Part shown: piece by piece, positions 56,258 to 64,000 of the stretch
Layout: the number at the start of each line of letters is the position of its first letter
How positions within the stretch are numbered: position 1 is the first letter of the stretch
NCBI GenBank assembly: GCA_011800805.1
Contig: MPNW01000145.1
Location: 6,844 to 70,843 of the forward strand
Reading direction: 5' to 3'
DNA: 64,000 nt
From: Hirudo medicinalis
Lineage: Eukaryota; Annelida; Clitellata; Hirudinida; Hirudinidae
Made by a program: the position numbers and the translations under genes
The notes under the pieces: generated by a model
What the model saw: the letters and a program-made list of their open reading frames with translations, nothing else
Database searches by the model: none
Told to the model about the DNA's origin: nothing

Positions 56258-58011
56258 CGTGCAAACAATTTTCATAAAATAGAATTCTATAAATAATAGA
56301 AATACGTACACCATACATGCTGGCAAATTTTTAGAGATCATGTTGACGATCGGACACATAACTAGCGGCGAGACCAATTTTTAGAAGTTATTATGCAACT
56401 ACCTCGAATTAAAAACAAATCTAGGTTTCAGAAACTATTCCGCGGAACGTGTTTCGAAATCAATCTCTAGAATTTTAACCCGTTTGTTACATTAGCAGTG
56501 TTGGTCGTACAAGAGCAGACGTACATAGACAGTAGTGTGTTTAAAAGTGAAAATATCTCTGTGTTACTCGTTAACTATGTTTGTAATTAAGCGAATTGTC
56601 AATGTGCAGGAGAAATGATTTAATTTATAAATTTTTGCACAATTTTTTTACTTTAATAATTGTTTTTGTTTATAGAACTTTCTCGCACCGCTTCTGAGAC
56701 CAATTTTCAACAAAAGTACATATTTTCCCTTTCTGTCCTAGATAATTTGAACTTTCTTTCCAACATAAATGCATTTTACGTCTAGCCAGTTTCTGTCTGT
56801 CTATGTGTTAATTTATGTGTAAGACTATTAGATTTAGGAGAAATAACCTTCTATGTCCCCAAGCAAAGACTGTAATTATTTTGAAGAAATTTGAAAAAAA
56901 AGATAAAAGCCCTAGCTTTACCTTTCAATTTATTCAACAATGTTAAATGAGGAATGTTCCAAAAATTATTAGTGGCCAAAAAAAAAATTATTTGAACTAG
57001 GAAATGCATAACATTAGCAATCACATGTCCTGCCGAGACAAAACTATTGAAGCAGAATCAATCAGATGTCAGAATAAATAATAGATAATAGATAATAAGG
57101 AGATACGTACAAATATCATAGATTAAGTTCAAACAAAAACTTTTGCAAATGGAAATTCCAAATGACTTTGGTCAACCATGAAGTAACCAGTTTAAATACA
57201 AATTAATCACTAGAACCTCTAAAATATCATGTTGGAGAATCACAAATGGCATTCGATGAAACTTTCAAATCAAATTTTTAAAATCGCAAAGTCAATCACA
57301 ACAAAACGACATGCCGCTCCGTGCAAATCATAATACAACATTTACAACAATCAGCAGGGTCGCGAATTTCCTCCGGCAGAAACAATAAACCAGTCTGCGG
57401 AAGACAAATGAAACCAAACTTGAATGTAAGACTTTGAATTGACCAAACGTTTAGCTGGAAATACTGCTAAAAGTCATAGAAATGGAGCCAATATAATATT
57501 GCATGAATCATATTAATACACACAAAAATCATCAAAGATCCCAAAACTGGGAAATAGAAGCGAACAAGATGAAGAAGACGCAGGATAAGACTTATTATTT
57601 GAGCTAGGTTAAGAATAGGCTTCTACTCTAGAGCTTCATTAATATACTGAGAAATGCTTTTGATTTGCAGGGAAAAAAGCAAGCAGAGAAAACACAAATT
57701 CATAAATGGACACAAAAAATTGGAATTCATAGCAGATGAAGAATCACATCACAATGAATGAGCGCACTAGTAAGTACGGCAGCCAGTTGAACCAAGAGGA
57801 GACATTTTTGAGTTTTTGAGATTGATGAAATGTCGACGAATAAAAAAAGAAACGTTCGGCCATTATGGGTCCGACATCATCTATCGACCAAGATCACAGA
57901 GAAATGCATTAATAAAGCAAATGAACTTCAATTTATATTATCAATTGTCTGTCATTTGACAAGTCATCTCACAGCAGCCTTTGATGACCGTAGCCAAAGC
58001 TCGTCGACAGC
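56258..58011. other. Convergent intergenic region
   Basis: AT-rich DNA between the SVEP1-like gene and the DUF229 gene. Only short incidental frames; probably includes the DUF229 3' UTR at its right end. Confidence 0.6.
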
Positions 58012-60583
58012 TCATTGATTAGAACAGAAGCAGTAAGCTCTCAAATGAGGGTGCTCCTTGGCCACGCATTCGGGTTGCCGCCCGTAAGCATTGAGTCTGC
58101 TGACTTCTTTGGGGCTGACAAACATCTTCTGGGTTCGAAGGTCGTAGGTCACCGTAGCTTCGTACTTGGCAGAGTTGGGACTCGTGATGACGATTACCTG
58201 CAATGGTTAGTTAGTTGTCAACGGATGAGAATGAGACCTGTGCTTATTAGATGGACAATTTCAACTGCCATTTAATATATTCCATAAATTTAATGTTCCG
58301 TTTTGAAATCTTTATTTTCTACTAAACGAACGAAAGGGACTGCCAGGAGATGTTTCTATTGATTTCAACAAAATTAATGTCCTCAAAGTTACTGATCTCC
58401 AGTTGTCTTTGATGTTGGATGTAATTAGGAAGTGTAAGGGGTTGTCATATTTAATATTGAATGTCATAAATATCCTATTTTACCACATCTTGCTTCAGAA
58501 TTTCTGAATTCACATTTGGTGAGTTTTTACTAATATAAATGAGCTAGTTTAAATGCAAAATCCCATCCTCCATGTCCCCACCACCCCGCAGTACCTACCT
58601 GGCATAATCCATCTAACGTACCTGGTGGAATTCCTCATTAGATTGTGTGTTATCGGAAAAGTCCGCCACCCGACCATGCTTGTCTGAGCTCCCCTTAAAG
58701 CTCAGGAGCTCAGCCCTGGAGCGGACCACCGAGGCCGACTGGATGGAGAGGAGTTGCAGTTCGGCACAGCTCTCCCTGTGCTCTTGGGTCAATCCATTGA
58801 TGACCTTGACGACTGCTGCCGCTGCTTCCTTGACGACCGGATCATCTGATGGTGCAAACATGTTCTTGCATAAAAATGCATTAAATCGATTTGTAAGTTG
58901 AAACGATCATTATAAATTTACTCGGCCGATTCGTTATCTGAAAATGAAGATAATTACTAAACAATCATGAGTACATATGCAATTTATCAGTATTTTTCTC
59001 TTGAGAACAGTTAGTGCTACAGGTCACAGTTGTACAAAAGTGGACACCTGTCCGAAATTCAATAAGCCTTCACCTGTTGGTTCATGTAGCCATCTCATAC
59101 AGGTGCACCAATGAGGCTCAATAGAGGCATCCTCACAGCTTCTGTCCTTTGGCATTTTCCTGAAGAGACTCAACCCTCTTGGGTAAGGTCTGGCCATCAT
59201 GCTGCTTTTTCTCCATTTACTTTCAGGCTCATAGTTCAAGACATCCATCATTGTCTCATGTATGTCAAAAGGAGTGGTCAGGAGCTTGGAATTCTCCAGC
59301 AGGTGTTTTTGTATGTCCGGAAACTTTTTCTGGAAAGACCGCGTTGACGGAAGTCTCAGGGCGAAGAAAGGAAGTCGCTCTTCATACTTGCCCTGCTCTG
59401 TCGAGCGAAGATTGGTGAACCTTGCCCCGTGATCGGACATGAGAATGACCAATGAGTTGTTCATTACTCCCGTCTCATTCAACCACTGAAGTTGATGGAG
59501 GAGATCGAGATCTGCATTCTGGAGCAACCTGCTGCTGTCATGGGAATAGTCAGAGTGGAATAAAAATGAAAACTTCTTTCTTTCAGGTCCATATACATCG
59601 ATGAATTCTTTCAAATAGTCTAGCTGCAGTTTGTGGCTCGACACCGATCCAAAGCAGTTTCCCTGGAACCTCTTTTCGGCGAGGTAAAACGGGCGCATGT
59701 AGTGGTCAACCGGTTGATTGTAGAAACCCATCATCCTATAAGTGAATGTACCAAAAGCAGTCCCATCTTCACCCCACTGAGTCACATAGCCACTCTTTTG
59801 GAGATCTTTCCATATCCATGGATGGTCATCAACACTCTTAGCATTTTTAAACCCTCTCCTGGCTTCTGGCAATTCTTCCTCACTTTTTCCAGTAAGGATT
59901 GGCAAAAGAGCCTGGGGTGTTCCATCTCCAACGATGTTATATCCTTCCAGTACGACTGCTCCGAGATCTTCTACAAAAAATTTATAAGTTTCTTTCAAAC
60001 TTCTTCTCCAGTTCAATCTGGAAACAGAATCGAATCCAAACATGACAATGTTCAAGCCAAGACCCTTCTTTGAATCTTCGGCAGGTGTTTTTGGTGGCTT
60101 TGGTTTTACCCCTAGGACGACCCTCGAGTATACATTGCCATCCTCAGCGGCACATTTGACCGACAAAATGTCATGTGGAATTTCATCCCCAGATTTTATA
60201 GGTTTGTCACCAGCGATCTCACGTACCCCCATGTCTCCATCAAGCCTACTGACCTCCTGATACATGCATTCGATCTTTCCATGTTTTAGGACGGCTTGAT
60301 CGGAGATGTGAAACTTTCCTTTGCGAACAGAAGCCCAATTCTCTTCATTATTTTTGCAATCAATAGGAAGCAGATCACTATAGATTTCTTTAATGTCATC
60401 AGGCCATAACTTCAGTTGAGGTCTTTTGCATAGATCTGCGTTAATCACCAGAGACTCATCGATATGGTAGTCCAATTGAGTATTGTCTGGCCACAAATTT
60501 GAGATAGCAACGTAACCAACAATCAACAGCACAAATACAACAACTAAATATCTCGTATTTCTTCTCCAGGGAATGCGTGACAT
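58012..60583 (-). CDS. DUF229 family type II membrane protein, alkaline-phosphatase/sulfatase fold
   Basis: Family of unknown substrate, expanded in invertebrates. Exons in transcript order: 60583-59074, 58845-58622, 58197-58012; phases agree, 639 residues. A single signal-anchor (about 11-30, RYLVVVFVLLIVGYVAISNL) follows a basic cytoplasmic tail (RIPWRRNTR), giving a lumenal or extracellular ectodomain. Active-site-like motifs of the alkaline phosphatase superfamily are present: MFGFDSVSR (Asp185/Ser186), a GDGTPQALLPILTG turn (219-232), HSDYSHD (343-349) and SDHGARF (Asp384/His385). The C-terminal Cys pattern CTCMRWLHEPT...PECVAKEHPHLRAYCFC is typical of the family. N-glycosylation sequons such as NNS are visible. 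Catalysis is likely from the retained metal-site residues but is not shown. The gene is convergent with the SVEP1-like gene. Confidence 0.93.
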
Positions 60584-61176
60584 TGCATAAGTTAATCAAT
60601 TACGGTTTTGATTGTAGACAATAACAGTGATAAATATTCACAATAACGTAGGGCTTAATATTGATTCTTATCACGCTTCACAAGTCTTAAAAACAAGTAA
60701 TCAAAAAACAAAATATTTCGAAATGCATAAACTTCTCTGTAAAACTCAAAGAATTCATCAAAATTTCCTAAAAGCTACTAATAAACGTCCGATGGTTACT
60801 AGTCGATACTAGAAATGCAAAACGGAATATCCAAGGAAAGTAATTTTTAAGTTATATTGCCTTAAAATCAAGAGTCTGCACTCGAAAAGCATAAAAAGAA
60901 ATCCCTGGTTTAAGCGTATGACATCAAAATGCAAAATGGTTAGTTGAGCAGTCGCTCCATTATAAATTCAAATTATAAGTCCAAGTTTTCACCCCGGAAA
61001 GGCAGTAAGTCCATAAATTATCCCCCCGCCCACTTTTGCATGCATTCATACGGAGGAGCCAAACGTTTAAAAGTTGTGGATTACTCAACGGCATATTATT
61101 TTTACTTTTTTTTAGGTCGGCATTAAAATCTATGATTAATTTAGCCACTGAAGTTGTTAGCCTACTAGTCCATGAG

Positions 61177-61323
61177 CAATGCCGAATTTAGGCATGGTCG
61201 GGATGTGCCACTGCATAAGGGCCTCCACCACCAACCAAAAAAACCTTTTTTGCCTGTCAGGAAGGGGGGAGGACTGGCTTGTTGACCTGCACCGGGGCCT
61301 CCACCTGGATAAATCCGGCGCTG
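61177..61323. mobile_element. hAT-like MITE, copy 2
   Basis: A 147-base element homologous to 1581-1743, starting CAATGCCGAATTTAGG and ending ATAAATCCGGCGCTG, which are imperfect inverted repeats of each other. The flanking octamers TCCATGAG (61169-61176) and TCCATAAC (61324-61331) agree at 6 of 8 positions, consistent with an aged 8-base hAT target duplication. No coding capacity. Confidence 0.75.
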
Positions 61324-61529
61324 TCCATAACTATATTGATGACGGCAATTCAACTCTGGTCTGGTTTACCTGCCTGCCGCCTCGAGCAACTTCAGCGTGT
61401 CATCAACGAAGTCAGATCAGCAACCAGGGACTCCCTCGTCAAATCATCTGACCGACGTGCGACACTGGATGGCAGGTCTACAGACATTGCTGGTCCGCAG
61501 ATCCAGAATAGACTCCCCTTTTGATTACC

Positions 61530-61601
61530 GACACTGATCTAGCCGGGTTTCACTCCGCCCTCAAAACTTTCCTCTTTAGAGAATTATATACTCTACATTA
61601 A
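61530..61601 (+). mobile_element. Possible retroelement ORF C-terminal fragment
   Basis: The frame ending at 61601 reads DTDLAGFHSALKTFLFRELY before a stop. The F-x-S-x-L-K-T-x-L-F pattern resembles the extreme C-terminus of many animal non-LTR reverse transcriptases. Sequence upstream (61340-61530) is GC-richer than its surroundings but frameshifted. Weak evidence. Confidence 0.35.
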
Positions 61602-62062
61602 GTGGTCTTGAACTTATTGAACATACGCCGTTCTAATCAAACTCTGAATCGTTATCGTTACAATTGATAATGGCACAGCAATAGCAAAAGAGCAGAGATA
61701 AGTCCGTGTTGCACAAGATATCTCGAGTCATTTTTTTTTTTAGCTTAAAATAAGAGAAGTCAAAGTTTACTGTTTATGTTATTTATCAGTCTGTGTAATG
61801 GCCCTCTACAAAAGATGTCACGCACTGTTTAGTTTGCAATTAGACCCAAAAAACGAAGCTTTAACCACGCAGGAACCCTGCGACATGGCTCTTATAACAA
61901 GCCCGGGCGGATCTTCCGTAATCGGGCTACCTGCACGGACCAACGATCACTTTTACTAAAGAGATTATTAGCGCGTCTAAAATTAGTCGTTTAAAATTAA
62001 CAGAAAGAATGCCTAGATTATAAGCATTTGAAAAATCTGAGGGTCAAAAGAACAAAACGCGA

Positions 62063-62135
62063 CGAGCCTGCCAGGAGTCGAACCTGGAATCTTCTGATCC
62101 GTAGTCAGACGCGTTATCCATTGCGCCACAGGCCC
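62063..62135 (-). tRNA. tRNA-Arg (anticodon ACG)
   Basis: A 73-base cloverleaf on the minus strand. The acceptor stem is GGGCCTG with CAGGCTC plus discriminator G. The D arm contains TGGCGCAATGGATA (A box), the anticodon stem is TCTGA/TCAGA around loop CTACGGA (anticodon ACG), and the T arm contains GGTTCGACTCC (B box). No intron. A TTTT run 8-11 bases past the 3' end on the minus strand is a fitting Pol III terminator. Almost identical to animal tRNA-Arg-ACG, with one compensated acceptor pair. It lies between DUF229 and SELENOT, on the same strand as both. Confidence 0.97.
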
Positions 62136-62256
62136 CTGCTACCAGTATGCCTGTCATTCTCCCATAAACTACCACCTCAACAAAATTCAAGCAGTACCAA
62201 ACCAGGCAGAGTCAAACGAAACCATTACATCAACAAAGCAGCATATTAAATACAAA
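62136..62256. other. Short spacer tRNA / SELENOT 3' end
   Basis: About 120 bases with no recognised feature. Confidence 0.6.
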
Positions 62257-62262
62257 TTTATT
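62257..62262 (-). terminator. Candidate SELENOT poly(A) signal AATAAA
   Basis: AATAAA on the minus strand, about 370 bases past the SELENOT stop and beyond the SECIS, so the SECIS would be inside the 3' UTR. Confidence 0.55.
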
Positions 62263-62416
62263 AACAATCTGATAGAGAAATAGAAATCATCTGCTTCCCA
62301 ACACACTCAAGACAGCAATGCCCTTGAGATCTGCTGCCAACCTTCCTGCCTAGCCATCGGTCGTAAAAGATTGGCAAGCCGGATCCCAGGGTTAATCCAC
62401 TGCATGTACGAGATTC

Positions 62417-62460
62417 ATCAGACAAAAACCAGCTCAAAAGCTTTTGGTCCTCGACATCAT
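62417..62460 (-). promoter_or_regulatory. SECIS element of the SELENOT mRNA
   Basis: On the minus strand: ATGA (62460-62457), 11 bases of 5' stem (TGTCGAGGACC), an AAA bulge, a mini-stem AGCT/AGCT closed by TTTG, the 3' stem (GGTTTTTGTC) and TGAT (62420-62417). This is the ATGA / AA / TGA core at canonical spacing, with the extra apical helix of a type II SECIS. Stem pairs are C-G, C-G, A-U, G-U, G-U, A-U, G-U, C-G, one U-U mismatch, then G-C. It lies about 170 bases past the stop. A SECIS in the 3' UTR is required to read UGA as selenocysteine. Confidence 0.82.
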
Positions 62461-62631
62461 AAAGTGTTGAAAAGCAAAGTGATAGTTTTGAACTGTTGAC
62501 AATCTTTCCTATCAAAAATTGTATAAATAAAGCTCTATAAAAATAATAATCTAAAACTCAAATTGCACATAAAATGCCCCATTCGACTACATTTTGCTCC
62601 TATGTCGTGCCCCCTAACAAAAGGGACAATC

Positions 62632-63624
62632 CTAAATGGGGGACATCCTCAGGTTGCTGCTGAGCCGTAGATGGGAATTCAGAATTTCCATCAGTTCTCC
62701 AAGAGATGGAATTCTGTCTGATTCCAGCTTGGACCATATCGGCATGTCTGGAAGAAAAATGTGCAACTGTATCAAACCTGGCATGAAAACTACTAAAAAT
62801 GTAGCCATACAGTGACACACAATTCAAGTCTTTTACAAATTCTACTAGGCTACTAAGCTAAAAAAATTTCAAATGTACATCACGAACCATTGAAATAGAT
62901 TTCAAAAGCCCCCGTTGAGGTAAGTTGTCCCTCAACAAGACCAGCCAGGAAAAAAAGCATCATGGAGGCATAAACCTATAACATAAAGTAATTCAATTTA
63001 ACATAAGTCAAATGCATAATTTTGTTTCGACATAAATGTTGAAAAACAAAGCTCATGATCTTACCTTGTTCTGAAGTGCCCAAGTGTAAATATTCGGAGT
63101 ACTAGCAGCAAACCATTGGAAAGGGTTTTGAGACAAAATTATGCATACTATAAAAAAGAACTTCAAAGTGTTGATTGCTTTGGCTAGAAACATTCTACCA
63201 GTTGGGACTGGATAGCCCTCTACTTTTATTGTGATGTCAGGGTGATTTTCATTGATGGCATAGGCATACTGTTCGAAGGTTTTCTTATACCCTCAGGAAT
63301 TGCTAAAGTAATCAGAAATAGAATAATCAGAATTATCCTATGGCTACATAACATTGATCATTCACTTTATTAATAAAATCTTTCCAGTCCCAAATTAATT
63401 CAAGATACTTACCAAATTAAGAATGACAAAGTTGGGCCACTGAATTGATGTCTAGAGTACGGCGGTACTACTGCTTCAGGGAAGTCATTTGTCTCTGGCC
63501 TAACGTGACCATTCTCATTTTTCTTCCTCGACCATTCGTTCCCAATCATGAGATCGTTAACAAAAAAACCGGCACACAACAAGGCCGTGTAAGCAAACAA
63601 ATAATTCGAACTGAGCTCGGGCAT
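62632..63624 (-). CDS. SELENOT: Selenoprotein T (UGA read as selenocysteine)
   Basis: ER-membrane thioredoxin-like oxidoreductase linked to calcium handling. Exons in transcript order: 63624-63413, 63302-63065, 62975-62888, 62747-62632; phases agree, 217 residues (human 195). The redox motif is C-N-S-U: Cys71 is split across the first intron (TG|C), and Sec74 is the in-frame TGA at 63295-63293. The context SGPTLSFLI-CNSU-GYKKTF parallels human TGPLLKFQI-CVSU-GYRRVF. Further family blocks are KVEGYPVP, NPFQWF, WALQNKVYASMMLFFLAGLV and STGAFEIYFNDMPIWSKLES. The start at 63624 is chosen because it puts the hydrophobic YLFAYTALLCAGFFV near the N-terminus; the frame is also open to an ATG at 63708. 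An ordinary gene finder would end the protein at the TGA. Confidence 0.94.
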
Positions 63625-64000
63625 TTTCCCCCGAACGCAGCCGGCAACCCAACAACGGAATACTTCAATATCACGCAATCCCCGTAAATATAATTCAGAG
63701 TTGGACATTATTCAATATTCATAAATGTATATAAATTTTATTAACAGCAATAATTTAAAAATTAAAAAAAAATTAAACTAATTCAAACAAATTAATTTGG
63801 TAATAAATACGTAATTTGGAGGTTGAATAAATTAAAAAGTTAATTAAACATTTTGGATTAATAAAGTTATTTATTAATTACTAAACTAAACAAAATTATT
63901 TTAGTCAAACTGCAGAAGGAATTTTGCTTCCGGTCGGCACCGCATTATCACTCTAATTGTTTATTGCGCCAGCTTACGCATTAAGGCATTAGGAGTTTTC
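63625..64000. other. Upstream region of SELENOT
   Basis: In-frame extension to 63708, then AT-rich sequence. It probably contains the promoter. No TATA box stands out and no other gene is visible to the end of the window. Confidence 0.5.

Larger units (their letters stand above)
60584..62062. other. Intergenic region with transposon remnants
   Basis: Upstream of DUF229. Contains a hAT-like MITE and a possible retroelement tail, listed separately. Nothing else was recognised. Confidence 0.6.

Noticed and set aside
62028..62249. 73-codon plus-strand frame
   Set aside because: It overlaps the tRNA-Arg gene in antisense; a chance frame.

Overview
The window is nuclear DNA from an invertebrate animal. 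All but one of the coding genes are split by short AT-rich introns with GT-AG (rarely GC-AG) borders, and the encoded proteins are metazoan: extracellular Sushi/HYR modules, a MAGUK scaffold, an RZ-type RGS protein and PA28-gamma. A UGA-containing selenoprotein T with its own SECIS, together with GNPTG, argues against a fly. I cannot place the phylum from sequence alone. Trinucleotide microsatellites (ATC/GAT, ATT/AAT, ACA) are very abundant and fill most of the gene-free space; the many poly-Asp, poly-Met and poly-Ile reading frames are their shadows.

Layout. 1-5.6 kb: a microsatellite field with one hAT-like MITE. 5.7-7.6 kb (+): GNPTG, rebuilt as 8 phase-consistent exons. 8.3-13.0 kb (-): CARM1, 14 exons. 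13.7-19.1 kb (+): an RGS17/19/20-type gene. 19.1-23.9 kb: no gene recognised. 23.9-25.2 kb (+): an A20/AN1 zinc-finger gene of ZFAND5/6 type. 25.2-32.3 kb: repeats and gene-poor sequence. 32.4-38.9 kb (+): an ankyrin-repeat plus PDZ-SH3-GUK gene whose last coding exon is 4.1 kb. 40.1-42.4 kb (-): PSME3. 42.4-49.7 kb: gene-poor. 49.7-56.2 kb (+): the 3' part of a SVEP1-like extracellular gene. 58.0-60.6 kb (-): a DUF229 phosphatase/sulfatase-fold membrane protein. 62.1 kb (-): tRNA-Arg(ACG). 62.4-63.6 kb (-): selenoprotein T with SECIS.

The genes do not form one pathway. GNPTG (lysosomal enzyme tagging), SELENOT (ER redox), the DUF229 protein and the SVEP1-like protein belong to the secretory or extracellular route. 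CARM1 and PSME3 act mainly in the nucleus. The RGS, ZFAND and ANK-MAGUK proteins are cytoplasmic or cortical. The most unusual item is the ANK-PDZ-SH3-GUK protein: both halves lie in one uninterrupted open reading frame, so the domain combination cannot be a gene-prediction artefact, and it matches none of the standard MAGUK classes known to me. Exon borders were assigned by hand from splice sites, reading-frame phase and remembered family sequences; no alignment or transcript data were available.
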